Below are positions 21,400 to 33,110 of a stretch of 64,000 bases of DNA, one piece after another. Source of the stretch: Aquilaria yunnanensis (taxonomy: Eukaryota; Streptophyta; Magnoliopsida; Malvales; Thymelaeaceae); the NCBI GenBank assembly GCA_039654915.1, contig CM077593.1:75682501-75746500 (forward strand), read 5' to 3'. The notes under the pieces were generated by a model that saw only the letters and a list, made by a program, of their open reading frames with translations, was not told where the DNA came from and did not search any database. A program made the translations under genes and the position numbers. Positions within the stretch are counted from its first letter, which is position 1. Each line of letters opens with the position of its first letter.

Positions 21400-22673
21400 G
21401 CCAATAATATGGGCTTGAGGCTAAGTAGGAAGGCTAATAGAACTTTTAAAGGAAGCACTAGCCCACTCCTCGAAGTCTTCCAATAAAACCTCCGTAGCAC
21501 TCGTATCAGCAGAAAGAGAATCTTCAGAATTATCAGACATAACACAAGCAAATCCGACCTACTCATCTTCTTCAGGATCCATTTTAAGATCTCTCTCCTG
21601 GTTAGAAACATCATCACCAAGCTGTACACCATTTGCTTCAGCATCTGTTACAGGGCCTAAATTATCAAATGGGTAGAGGGACAGCCCCAGGCTCTTCAGC
21701 CGGCACCGTAGCTGGCAGCCAAATTTGGTGATGGAGTGGTGGCACAGGAGCCATCACCAAAGCTTGAACTTCCCAATCAATCTCATCATGGGAGGAAGTA
21801 TTATAGTGTAGATTAGTGTTCTCAAGCCGGGCAACCCGATTATAGAATGCAACATGTTGCTTCACTTGTCTGAAAAAAGTTGAACGTTCAAGAGGTCAGA
21901 AAGCCTGCAAACCGTTAATAAATAACGGGCGAAAGAAATCATGGGGAATGTATTCAAAGTTAAGAATTTGCAGCCACCACAAACATTCTCGAAAAGCTTA
22001 GTAAGCCTCATAAAAAGATTTAGAGCAATGACTACGAGAATGGCAAATCATACCACATAATTTCCAAAACGTGAAAATCTTCTCGTTTTTAAGTTGGATC
22101 CAAATTTCCTATCCATCACCTGTAGCAAAGTAGAAGCTATGAATTAGAGGGTCAGAGAGTTGAAAAGTGGTGCGAAATTGAAGAAATTGCCACCAGTGAG
22201 GACTGTTATCATTCGTGTCTAACTCTGGATTCGGGGCCAAGACGCTCTGCAATTTCCATGCCAGAGACCGGATTTAGATACATAAATGGAAGGTTATGTG
22301 CCTTAACCCAAATCAAAACATAATTGAATTCATGGGCATCAGGACTGAGCTAGGGTTGGAGACACTGAACCACAATGAGAGTACCCTCAATGCTCTGGGG
22401 TGCTACAGAATCAATGGACAAAAGGTTGTTCCAGCTCTGAAAGTGAGTAAAAAAATGATTTTGTCCAAACGTAGTATTGACTTGAACAGGCGCCAAAGTT
22501 TGCCAAGTGTAGTTAATGTAAGATTGGAAATATGAGACATTAAACCTCCGTTAATCAACAATCTTGGCAATAAGAGAGCACTGTAAAAGGTTCTTAGTCA
22601 AATCGAGCAAGTCTTCATTCATAGAAAAGATGACACTGTGGCAGGGAATGTAATTTGGAGGAAAAGAGGCCAT
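21400..22673 (-). pseudogene. LINE 1 ORF1-like (DUF4283 and CCHC)
   Basis: The start MASFPPNYIP at 22673 leads into a DUF4283-like region (HNLPF motif region at about 22300). A knuckle CGMICHSRSHC (canonical CxxCGxxGHxxxxC family) follows at about 22060-22020. The tail is acidic. Many stops. This protein binds element RNA in related LINEs. Confidence 0.68.
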
Positions 22674-23310
22674 TTTGAGTTGTGACTGAGGAGGGTGACA
22701 ATGCCGTCGGCTAGCAGGAATTGTGTATTTCCTAGTGGAAGAAGAACAGGAAAAAGAGCATAATACGCAACCGAGCACCGCAAAACAAGGACAATCAACC
22801 AAGGTGGAAAATTAAGACCTCTCAGTTGATTGTCCACTTTGGTTACTAACTCCCACTAAGCAGCAGAGAAACCACATCAACATATCAAACAGACGAAGCC
22901 TATGAAACCAGTCTCTGCGAACAACAGAAGAGAAAACAAGGATGAGAAGCAAAGAACAGGTCTAGTACAGCCACTAGGACAGTAAACTACTACCAAATTG
23001 GAACAGAGACCAAATCTAGTTTCGATTAGACCGAAATTTGGAACTAAGGAATAGTAAACCCTAGAAAAGAAAGGGGGAAAGAGAACAAAGCTGGACAAAC
23101 GAAAACTAGGAACCTGGTTCGGATAGAAAAGAAGAGACCAAATGAGGTAGAAACACTAGATTCGGTGATGAAAAAGATAGTAGAAGCTTGGGAAAGAAAC
23201 TGTAGGTGAACAGGAGATGGACAAATTGTAAAAGACTCAAGCCTCTCATGGGTGTAAAGGCTCTTCAGGTACTTTCCCCAAACTTGTATGCTGAGGTAAG
23301 TAAATCTCAA
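22674..23310 (-). other. Probable LINE 1 5' untranslated region
   Basis: Non-coding sequence upstream of the ORF1 start. Short minus-strand frames (23098-22877, 23310-23044) are serine/phenylalanine-rich and match no family I know. The boundary with the flanking repeat near 23310 is a guess from a change in composition. Confidence 0.4.
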
Positions 23311-23764
23311 GTTATTTTCTCCAAATAAGTTTTATTAAGTAAGGAAAGCAAGCTAAGTAAGGTTAAGTTAAGTTCTAAAGTATAATTGGTATCTAAGGGT
23401 AAAAAGAGTAAAATGGTAATTTTAACCCAAGTTAGTGGCATAACCATAATTTCAGTAAAATTAGGTTTATCAAGTGTTTCAAGCTAAATAAGTTAAAACC
23501 ATAAGTATTTTTAGCTATTTGAACCAAAAGTGGAAGTTAAGAGTGAAAAATGTACTAAGTGAGAAATTTAGTTATTATGTTTTATAATGGCTTAAGTGAC
23601 TTAAGGGCAAGTATGTGGATAAGAAAAACCTCTCTATAGGACTAAGGAGTGATGGTGTAGGAAGAGTTTAAGTGGCCTAAGTGAATCAAAGTTAAGTTTG
23701 AAGGCCAAAGTGTCAAGTAGAGGAGAATTGAATTAATTGGAGTAGTTGGCTTTATAATGGAAGG
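23311..23764 (+). repeat. Unclassified repeat left of the Helitron
   Basis: AT-rich DNA with many TAAG/CTTA motifs and no gene. Together with 35579-~36790 it appears to be one pre-existing sequence into which the Helitron went, perhaps a Ty3/gypsy LTR judging by style. The identification is tentative. Confidence 0.4.
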
Positions 23765-24128
23765 AGAATGACACTATTCATCATCTCCTCCATTTGCCAT
23801 TTTCGTGGCTTCCTCTCCTCCATAGCTCCTCTTCATCAAAGCTCCCAAATCACCCAAAATTCCATCAAATCCCAAAGCTATCACAACAAGCCTTTAGCTC
23901 ATTTTTTGTGGAATTGGTGCATTTGGAGTTGTTTTTTCAAGTTTTTGGTTCAAACCCAAATGTAAGTATCTTTGATCCATGTGGGTTAGCTCTAAGCTTG
24001 TTAAATGGTTGGAAATGGTCTTAATTTTATGCCCTTGATATCCAATTTTGTTGAATTCAAGCTTGGAACTCAAAGGAACTCCATTACGCTCAAGTGTGCT
24101 TGTTGCTTGCTTCTTGCTTTAAGGATAA
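23765..24128 (+). repeat. 364-bp direct repeat flanking the Helitron, copy 1
   Basis: Matches 35215-35578 with two substitutions in 364 bp (C/T near 23778, T/G near 24111). Its right end coincides exactly with the Helitron's CTAG terminus. The small open frames inside it are shared only because the DNA was duplicated. Confidence 0.95.
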
Positions 24129-24157
24129 CTAGCTTTAATACCCGGCGTTGCCTCGGG
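24129..24157 (-). other. Helitron 3' terminus (hairpin and CTAG)
   Basis: On the minus strand the hairpin CCCGAGGCAACGCCGGG (24157-24141) has a 4-5 bp stem with a bulged A. It is followed by eight bases and CTAG. This is the plant Helitron terminator of rolling-circle replication. Confidence 0.93.
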
Positions 24158-24659
24158 AGTAAAAGTACAAACCAATACACTTGTATTTAAAAAATAAAAT
24201 ATCATAAAAGAATACCAAGTAGAACAATATATAGTTTAACAAAAAATATTATTACTATATGACATATTTGAAGGGTCAAACATTTATCAGTGTAACATAT
24301 TGTTTAATATATTTTTCGTGATTAGATTGTATACTCAAGTTGATTCGAAATAGTTAGCAGTGGGCAAATCCCCAATTTATAAATTATACCAAATTAAGAG
24401 TATAAACACTCACACATATACCAAGGCAAACGTAATAGTAAGTGAAACAGAAATATTTTTAGTCATATGCCATATTTCAAGGAACAAATATCCATCAATC
24501 CAACGCATCCATCACTCCAGTGTGTTGTCATTTATATCTTTGTTATTATCAATGGTTGCATCATTGAGTATCCTGTTTTGAAAAAAGAAAACATAACTAA
24601 AAACTATATGCATTTGCCAATTATCAAAAAATTATAAGCAAAATAATAATCAAATGAGT

Positions 24660-25570
24660 ATTACCTATTACTATGATCGGCATCTGCAGTGTATCCAGCA
24701 TCATCTTTGGTTATTTCATATATAGGATGATTTTGAAAGCCGACCCTATTATATAGAAAATGAGTTATAATTCGAACCTAAAATTTAAATTTAACAAAAT
24801 CATTCGTCACTTGTTCAATCTACTTACAATATTTCTGCCACATCAATAATCTCTGCTATCTCTGCATCTTGAGAATCATCATATGTGAATGAGCTGTCGA
24901 GTGGTCCAATTGATGGTGCTTCTCGGCACATTGACTTACTGAAATAAGATGATGTTATTTATCTATTTATAAGCAAAAAGTTATATTAAGTATATAATAT
25001 TTTGAGAATGAAATATTTAATACCTGATAGATATATCAGACCTTTTTGATGCATTGACATCTATTTCCAAGGTGCAGCCATTAAGATTTATGTCAACAGG
25101 TGGTTTCATTGATCCACTGCTTAAAAAAAACTAAATGATTTTAGGTGAGGGGGAATAGTAATATTGTCATCACATAAACTATAATAGTACATATCACTTA
25201 ACCTTATATGGTGATGGTGTTTTGCTTTAAATGAATTCAATGATGAGGGAGCGTCATCAATACGTTTGGTGACAGAGTGTCGTTCTGATGCTAACTGAAA
25301 TTAATGAAATCATATTATTGTATATAAGAAAAAGTATAACACCATCAACCTGTTGCAAATAAAAAAAATCTTATTGATACCTGTGATATAAGATTCAACA
25401 ATCTGCGACTCTCTTTTGCATAGTCCACATTATGAATTTTCTTCACAGTGAATCCAGAAGAATGATTTTGAAAGTTAAACTCAGTTAATTCAATTTCCCA
25501 TAATAACTGCACACCTTTAATCCCTTCAAGTGTCTCATATATTTTACTTTGACCTTCAGGCTATAAGTAA
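24660..25570 (-). pseudogene. 3' exons of Helitron RPA-like gene (tentative)
   Basis: Short minus-strand open blocks are separated by AT-rich intron-like DNA (about 25560-25380, 25310-25200, 25110-25020, 24950-24830 and 24745-24660). They are rich in serine, aspartate and lysine and continue the RPA-like gene on its 3' side. No domain is recognised, and exon limits are guesses from GT/AG-like borders. Confidence 0.4.
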
Positions 25571-25599
25571 GCTATGATAAGTAGAGACAGTGGACATCA

Positions 25600-27499
25600 A
25601 GCACAAATAACATTATAATGTAATGAAAGAAAAATCTTGTTCAAATAAAAGCATAATAAAGGAATGTATATCTTCAATAAGCATACGGTTTTTTTAACGG
25701 CGTATAATGATTCAGCTGGAGATTGCAACAACCCAGAAGCTACTTTATCAAACATCACAAAACGGGTTTCACAAGTAGTGTCTGCAACGTATAACTCAAC
25801 TTTGTACCTATAAATATACGAAAGAAAAAAGAAGTAATGTTAAAAAAAATACTTATAAATAAACTGTTACATATGTTTTAAGGGTAAATGAAAATATTTG
25901 TACCGTATCGTTGCTGTATGGGTCGTTCTCTTACAATGTTCGCAATAAAATTGTGCACCATGAGTCACTACCTTTTTCAAGCATATTTTGCATCCAATGT
26001 ACCACCAAGGAAACCTTTCATCGACACCCATAATAGTTGCAAGACAATTGAAAGTTTTAAACTGGGAAAAAATAAAGAATACATTTTTAGCTTTTTATGA
26101 CATTTAATGTAATAGTGACTCAAATTTTAAGATTTTTACCAATGATTGACCACTTCTACGAATTGTCTCAAGTCCATGCAATGTGATACGTTGGTGCATT
26201 TCAGGTGACACATTTGATCTTGCATGTTCCTGATCAACCTTACCCAATTGTATATCAACATTGCCAATATTTGGTCTGTATTTTTTAAATAACATTAGCA
26301 TCAAAAAATGAGAATGGAATGGATATGCATGTCTAAATTATAAGTCTTCAATAGAAAATGTAATTAAATTAAAATACATACGATTGCAATAAAAGAAGAG
26401 CCTCTGGGATCTAAAGATTAAAGTAAACCTTCGTACCACATGTTGAATACAGGTAATAACGACCTGTAATTTACAACAATAGCTTAACATTAGTATATGT
26501 GTCTTAAATATTTTTGAAATATAATTAATCGAGCATATATGACATACGTGCAAAAAGACGGACATAAGTTCCAGTTATAACAACTATCAACTGTTGAGTG
26601 GAATTCTCTTGTACTGCATTTTGCATAAGGTCAACATTATCCCCAAGTAATACCATTTCAATGTCCGCCCCACTGAAAAAACAGAAGTGTTAAAGTTTAT
26701 TATTGTTGAGGTTATGAAATAAATACCACTCCAAGAAAAAATTATTGGAACCTGAAATTTTGTAGCCACACAGATAGTTTTTTTGACGTTCCCCTACCAT
26801 CATTGCTATTATCACAGAATGGTTCAACCTTAAATACTTTTCCAATAATATCTGCAAATAAATGTAAATAAAAAACATAGTATATAATAGGAAATACAAA
26901 ATATTAATTGATAAAACTTATATATGTAAGAAATTATGTATAACAATTAGAAACAGTAACAATTACCTGTGCAATTAGAGTTCTGAGGGTACCGAGATGA
27001 AACATCCGCATACTCCACAAACTCAAATTTTTGCCGAGCAATACTATCAGAATGATCTTCAATGGGTTTAATTGATGTATACTTCGTTAAGAATATTTTT
27101 TGAAGGCATGAAACTGGTCGCCAATAAGGGGATGCTTTTGAAACATTGAAGTTCTTAATGAAATAGACACATCCTTCCTTTAAAAGAGAACGGTACTTCA
27201 TGACATGTTCTCTCGGGATACGAGCACAAATGTGATCATTCTACAAATATATCATAAATATAACCATTAATATGTATACATTGTTGAAGATTAGACTCTA
27301 ACAAAAATAAATTTAAATTATTTAAAAATGATTGAAAATTCAAAATACTTACATTTGAGTCCAATAAAATCATCTCAATACCTAAAAATGAACCATCCTT
27401 TATGTTTATTGCATCCCATAATCGGGTAACTCGAACCTTTAAACACCAATTGTATCCAATCGGTGAAAGGTGTTGAATAAGATGGTATTGTTGCTGCAT
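25600..27499 (-). pseudogene. Helitron RPA1-like single-strand DNA-binding protein gene
   Basis: Exon 1 starts at 27499 (MQQQYHLIQHLSP, then NWCLKVRVTRLWD), the typical N-terminal OB-fold of RPA70-like proteins carried by plant Helitrons. It ends at a GTAAGT donor near 27355. Further exons follow at about 27242-26968 (REHVMKYRSLLKEG, second half of the OB fold), about 26850-26760, about 26670-26545 and about 26300-26105. A block at about 26060-25690 has a C-terminal RPA zinc-binding region (WWYIGCKICLKKV and FYCEHC cysteines). The product would coat single-stranded DNA during rolling-circle transposition. Stops in some blocks suggest decay. Exon limits are approximate. Confidence 0.72.
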
Positions 27500-27643
27500 G
27501 AGTAACCTGAAATAACATGATTGTTAGATCTTTAATAAGAATGAATATATAAAGAAAACATCAATAAGTAGACATGACATATAATCATATATAATGTATA
27601 AAAACTACCAAAAGCTTCAAGACGGGGAATTACTTGACCATGA

Positions 27644-28635
27644 TCAGATTTGATGTTGGTACAATCGGTCAAATACTTCGGAGTAAACAATATTTTTTGT
27701 CAGTGAACAACCAATTGAAGGAGTATTATTTATTAATACATGGAAACCATCTGGTGATGTAACTCGAGACGCAGCAACATATAATTGCCCATGACAGAAA
27801 ACTGGTTCTGGAAGATAGAGACCAACATGTCTGAAAGTTTGTCCTTGGCTCTTATTTATTGTCATCGCGAAGCACACCTTTATAGGAAATTGTCTGCGTG
27901 ACAGCTTAAATGGCAATTTTGTATCTGATGGTACCATTTCTATCCGTGGTATAAAACAACGATGTCCAACATGACTACCAGTAAGGATTTCACCTTCAAT
28001 AACCCTTGAAGCCAATTTTGTAACAATCAATCTTGTCCCATTGCACAATCCATTTGCTTGATTGATATTCCGCATCAAAATAACTGGCACACCAACTTTT
28101 AATACCAATATGTGATTTGGTAAACCAGAAAACTTTAAAGTGTTTAAGTACTCAACTGGATACAATTCAATCTGAGCCTCAGCATTCTCAGAGGTGGGAG
28201 AAATACGATCTGCACTGAGATAGGTCATAACATCTCCTGGCAATTGTGACATAAGACGATCATTCACATCATCAACAATTCCATTTTTTGTAGCAAGTAT
28301 CGCCCTCTCTGTTAAGTAATCCCTATCATTAATTCTCATTAGTAAATTTGGATATGTTGACCCAATGATTGAATCTAGTGGATCTCCAATGATCGGGATT
28401 AAGTACTTTTCAGGTATCTTCAACCATGTTGCATCTTCTTCATCATCAGAAAGTTTTTTCAATGGCAATGTGCCTTCTCCTAATTGCAACAGCCAATCAC
28501 TGAATAAAATGACATCAGGAGAGGTAGAGTTCTGTAAGCGCATGTTTTGAGTGAGTGTATGGACACAACAATGTGACCACAAATAAGAAGAGCACACTGA
28601 AGCTGCTACAATATCACCTCTGCTTCCATGGGGAT
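27644..28635 (-). pseudogene. Helitron helicase, C-terminal part
   Basis: A frame of 317 codons (28597-27644). It contains SSYLW..C and LTQNMRL near its start, then FSGLPNHILVLKVGVPVILMRN and the late helicase motifs VCFAMTINKSQGQT and LYVAASRVTSPDGF, which are diagnostic of PIF1/Helitron helicases (motifs V and VI). It is separated from the upstream half by a one-base frameshift near 28625. Confidence 0.92.
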
Positions 28636-29815
28636 TACAGGGAGTATCTGTCGAAAATCACCTCCTAAAACTATGGTCTTTCCACCAAATATATGTGATT
28701 CAGTAGAAGGATCATAGGAACGCATGAGATCACGAAGTGAACGATCCAACGCTTCAAAAGCATGACGATGTGCCATTGGAGCTTCATCCCAGATTATTAT
28801 ACTCGCCCGACATAAGAGCTCGGCAATTGGGGTTGAATGCTTAACATTTAGATATGAATATTTGTCCAGATTGATTGGGATCTTTAAACGCGAGTGGGCA
28901 GTTTTACCCCCAGGAAGAAGCAAAGCTGCAATACCAGAAGATGCAACTGCTAAAGCTATTTTTCCTTCAGATCGCAAGCGAGCCAAAATTGTCTGCCATA
29001 GATAAGTCTTCCCTGTTCCACCACTTCCATATACAAAAAACAAACCACCACTAAAATTGTCAACAGATCTAAGTATTGAAGTATATACTTCACGCTGGCC
29101 TGTGTTAAGTTTGGCAAACAATTCAACATGTTCAGCTAACAATGATGGTCTGTTATAGTTTAATTCCTCCATAATCAAGGAATTTGATTCCATTACGATC
29201 AGGCTTGTATCAGGGTATGGCATACCTTCAAATTCCTTCAAAGTACGACCCATTCTATTCATCAACTTCTCAATCTCATATAAAGCATAATTATGCAATT
29301 GGCTTGTTGACAACATAAGGCTTGCATCATTATGAATTTTGCGTTGTGCATGTAAAATCCCATCTGACAATGCTTCTGCATGTTGACTCCATAATGAATG
29401 TGGTTCAACCACCTGACAAAATAATAATAATGTAACAAACAAATCACGCAACTGATTTCCCATCGCCCACTCAGAAGCTGTTTGAAGTGCCTCATGCCAC
29501 TCTCCATCACCCTCCAACAATCCTAAAGCGAAACATGCATCCCTAAATGTCGAATGCAAGACTCCATTAACAGTTCGTAAATCCTCATATGACTTTGGAC
29601 CTCGAACAACATTTAGTAGCATCCTCAAATAGTATTTCTCCCCTGCTGTAGGGTGTACATAATACAGCCGCCCAACACTTCTGCCTTTTGATCTTGCCGT
29701 CCACTTTTTAAGTTGTCTATTCCACACATATTTTGTTGGGAACTCAACATATGTTAGCAACCTTGCAGCTTCATCAGTCTGATTACACAACATCCATGCT
29801 TGGAACTTTGTAACA
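28606..29815 (-). pseudogene. Helitron helicase, N-terminal part
   Basis: A frame of 395 codons (29793-28606). Walker A GSGGTGKT is at residues 256-263, Walker B WDEAPM at about 335-340, and the FGGKTIVLGGDFRQILPVIP motif near the end. It is a superfamily 1 PIF1-like 5'-3' helicase. Upstream, it joins the Rep domain across a frameshift at about 29815. Confidence 0.93.
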
Positions 29816-30532
29816 CTGTCTCTCTATCATCATATGCTCTATACAAGATATTTTGTTCATCAGGAAGGTGGAATGACAGACGTTCAACTGGTGGGTCATG
29901 TCGGTGGATGAAAAATCCAAAGATCCTCCAACATGCTTCTGATGCCGATATATACCGACAATCCATATACTGTTTGATCTCATCGACATGTGTAGTTAAG
30001 TGTCTATTGTCTGAAGCCTGTTGAATACCATTGCTTTCAATGACAACAGTGGAACGAACAGAACCTTTATGCATGTATTTGCATAAATACTTGACGCACA
30101 TATCCCTATTTGTCTTCTCCACACAAACATGACAGTCATGTTTAACAACCAAATCAACATTATGAGGCACCACCCAGGCATTGTCAAGTTCAATTCCATT
30201 CTTAACAATAGGATGCCTTGTTGAACGACGGCGGTAAATTGGATAACCATCATCTCCTACAGAAGTCTCACGCTTTAATGGGCGTGGATATCGTTTCTTG
30301 CACTTTCCATTAACCATACAAGGGCACCTGGGATTAGCAGTCCCACATGGTCCATGAACCATATGCCTCGAAACAGCATCATATCCAATAGGGTCCTTTT
30401 CTTTGTCAGGTAATTCAGCTGATACAAAACGGTCAATAGTATAAGGGTCTTTAATTTTGTCTTCAGGATGTAGGAAAAGTGCAATATGCGCATGTGGTAA
30501 GCCACGTTTTTGAAACTCAATAGTGACAATCA
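29754..30532 (-). pseudogene. Helitron Rep (HUH endonuclease) domain
   Basis: Counted from the first Met at 30533, the frame shows FQKRGLPHAHIALFL with the HUH histidines at residues 14 and 16. A cysteine-rich segment follows (CGTANPRCPCMVNGKC). The two-tyrosine motif is CVKYLCKYMHKG, with catalytic tyrosines at residues 149 and 153. This is the rolling-circle nickase, with its catalytic residues intact. Confidence 0.94.
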
Positions 30533-30620
30533 CTGCACAAATTGGTAGTTCAAGATTTAGAATTAAATTAAATTATGTAAATAACAAAATTATTGGGTTT
30601 TTGGTGTATTTAAACATTAC
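30533..30620 (-). other. Intron in Helitron Rep/helicase gene
   Basis: An 88-bp AT-rich gap with donor GTAATG at 30620 and acceptor TTGTGCAG ending at 30533. Joining the flanking exons keeps the frame and restores a continuous Helitron_like_N to Rep transition. Splicing is inferred. Confidence 0.8.
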
Positions 30621-31635
30621 CTCCAACGCATCTTCCAAAATGCGATTGCTTTGTTATATCCTGAAGTAGTGAATATAGTTTCATCTCGAACACACGAGCC
30701 ACAATATCTGGTCTATCATCAGATGTTTGTCCTGGGATAAACTCTAGGAATTTAGTTATCTCATTCCATTTTGGATTACAAGTCATTGTAATGAACAAAT
30801 CTGGATGCCCAAGCCACCTACATATAGCCATTGCATCTTGATAATTCTGTACCATGTACCGTGGCCCACCAGTAAAAGACGATGGCAATATGCAAGGTTT
30901 GCCTGTACGAGATGCATTAGTGTCACCCCTGTTAATTGCATCCTGTAGACCATATAAAACCTCACAGCGGAACTGATCTTGATGCCCCCTAATCCAGCAG
31001 AACCGTTCCTCCAAAATACAGCAATATGCATAAACAACGTACTGCTGGAAAAGTCTGCCGCATTTGAGAATGATGGAATAAACAAAGTGACGTTGCTGCA
31101 ACTGAAAGGCATAATACTCCCTCATAGTCACCTTATTTCGAGATGCCCCATTAGTTCTCGTATCTCGATGTGAAATTCCATTCCAATATCCATCAGCGCC
31201 ATTGGGTACAGCAATCGGAAAATGTAACGCCATAAGCTTTGGGTGCAAAACGTGGATAGTCCTTACACCATGTTCATGAGTGAATACCACGATGTCACGC
31301 TTATTGCCTTCATCCTCATCTAACCCAAATGTTAAAGCAGCAACCTCTCGTGACTCAGGCAAGTTATACCTACGGCCATCTCCAGATCTAGATGTCAATA
31401 ATCTCAAACGAACAGGAAGGTAATTAGATTCCTGGTGCATATCACGTGCTCTTCTAAACTCCTTCACCAATTGATTGTTGTCATCAAACATCTGCGTTAA
31501 TCCACCAATTATTTGCCTATCAAAAGCATTGCCTTCAGCATTTCCAAAGCTCCTTAATCGGTTATCTACTTCATGCTCAGTATCATATATGTATAGCTGT
31601 GCAAATCTTGGGCGATCCCCATTTGATGGCACCAA
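30605..31635 (-). pseudogene. Helitron_like_N domain exon
   Basis: A frame of 341 codons. It contains AQLYIYDTEHEVDNR, the MREYYAFQLQQR segment, the GGPRYMVQNYQDAMAICRWLGHPDLFITMT core typical of Helitron_like_N (PF14214), and a terminal FGRCVGG before the splice donor. It lies just upstream of the Rep domain. Confidence 0.92.
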
Positions 31636-31659
31636 TGAACCAATTTTATGATAATTTTC

Positions 31660-31990
31660 ACCTTTAACTCAGAAAACATATGGACCGCCACCATCATTTA
31701 TGCGTGTGTCAATCTGCCCACCAGTAGAAGTGAATGAAAATCGACAATTGAATTCCCGAATGTTTGCTCGGAAGTACTTTGACAGCTGTCCACCATTGTA
31801 ATCCAACATTTCACGTAAGAACTCAGGAGGCGGTTGCTCGAAAGGTAGTTCAACTTTACCATTTTGGCAGCAAATAGAAAATGTAGGGTTTCTTTGTTTA
31901 CGAGAACGAACACTTCTCTCTAATGACCAAACAATAGCCTGACAATGGTCATAAGGGCAGACACTATCGGGTGGTCCAAAGTCTTCACGC
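31660..31990 (-). pseudogene. Conserved region upstream of the Helitron_like_N exon
   Basis: The minus-strand frame carries NPTFSICCQNGKVELPF and FRFSFTST-like GGQIDTRINDGGGPYVF, which plant Helitrons share ahead of the Rep exon. It is then broken by the TGA at 31671-31669. A 71-codon frame in another register here is a chance overlap. Confidence 0.8.
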
Positions 31991-32216
31991 TGTGTAAATC
32001 TCCCTACATAAGTGATAGGTGAGGTTGTAAATTTCCTTAATTGATATTAAGGACTAATAAAAGATTGATAGGTTGAGTATGTACATACTCTGGTGGTGGA
32101 AAACAAAGTTGCCTGCAGTATTGCAGCATATGTCATCTAGAATGCTAAGATTGTCTGCAAGACCATTTATTAAGTTGATCAAGGTAAAGACATTAATAAG
32201 AGGTTGAATATTGTAT

Positions 32217-32903
32217 TTAGACATCTATACCTTCAAAGTTTTGTTCTTCATGAATGAGACCCATCATCGGAATTGGTTGCAATTCTGGTCTAGATGATCT
32301 TGGCCTCTTATAGTGTATAGATCTAGTATTTGATGGTTCTCCAACTTCAATTGTACGTCGCAATGATGGCGTTGATGAGTTTGGTTCAACACTTAAAAAA
32401 TTCTGATTTCTATCCAATGTTCCTTCCTGCCGATCTATTGGATTTGCCGGTGAGAAATAGTGATTGGTTATGTCACTTAAAGGTGAATGGCGTGCAGATG
32501 GAACAGGGGGATTTTCACCCTGCAGCACTCGAACAGGCATTGAACTCCCAGAGCCTATTATCTTTTTTGCCAAGGAGGGATTATTAGATCCACACCATGC
32601 AACATTATGTCTTGGTGTCCAAGGCCGATGAGATCGTGAGGAAGTATTTTGGTCTTCATTCTCAACATGATAAACATGTGTAAGACCAGAAATTTGTGTG
32701 TTTTGAATCACCGTAGATGGGACATGAGGTGGAGGAAATGCTGTGGATGAAGGAACATCAACATCTGATCGAGATGCTACAGAAGTCAATTGCGAATGCA
32801 ATTGTGAGGAATCAATTGTAGAGCGCCTCCTGGCCGTCTGAGAACGCAAAATATGGATACGTTCGGCTCGATTAATTCGAGCATCCATCACTATTTGGTC
32901 CAT
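32217..32903 (-). pseudogene. Helitron protein N-terminal variable exon
   Basis: A frame of 228 codons starting MDQIVMDARINRAER. It is serine/proline-rich and low in complexity, with no catalytic motif. Its place upstream of the conserved Rep region suggests the disordered N-terminus typical of plant Helitron proteins. It is separated from the next conserved block by about 220 bp that could be an intron or decayed exons. Confidence 0.6.
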
Positions 32904-33110
32904 TATTCAAGTTTAGTCAACCAATTGAAAATTGGATTGCAATGGTAATAAGTGTATAAATAAATTGGAACACAAGAACATGTAGTCACTATTTATGGAA
33001 TTTTGGTTCCAAATGTTTTAATCATTTCAAAATTGAAATGATTATATGATGTTATAGATTTAACAATATTCATATTATAATATATAACCTACTGAAAGAA
33101 ATTATTGTCA

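Larger units (their letters stand above)
18664..23310 (-). mobile_element. LINE (non-LTR retrotransposon) 1, minus strand, truncated
   Basis: Minus-strand order: 5' untranslated region (about 23310-22674), ORF1-like nucleic-acid-binding gene (22673-~21400), endonuclease (20878-20101) and reverse transcriptase (to 18664), where the gypsy LTR cuts it. It is the plant L1-like type. All frames contain stops. The RT C-terminus and poly(A) tail would lie left of the window. The 5' end near 23310 is approximate. Confidence 0.82.
27644..32903 (-). pseudogene. Helitron Rep/helicase gene, broken
   Basis: One gene read downward from 32903: an N-terminal variable region, the Helitron_like_N domain, the Rep HUH domain and a PIF1-type helicase. 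One intron (30620-30533) splits the domain just before Rep. Breaks: TGA at 31671-31669 inside the conserved GPYVF-V-KG region, a one-base frameshift at about 29815 and another at about 28625. The protein would nick the donor strand and unwind it. All catalytic motifs survive, so inactivation is recent in kind, but the copy is dead as it stands. Confidence 0.88.

Noticed and set aside
23768..24024. Two small plus-strand frames repeated identically at 35170-35474
   Set aside because: The identity comes from the 364-bp duplication. There is no family motif, and composition is as for non-coding repeat.
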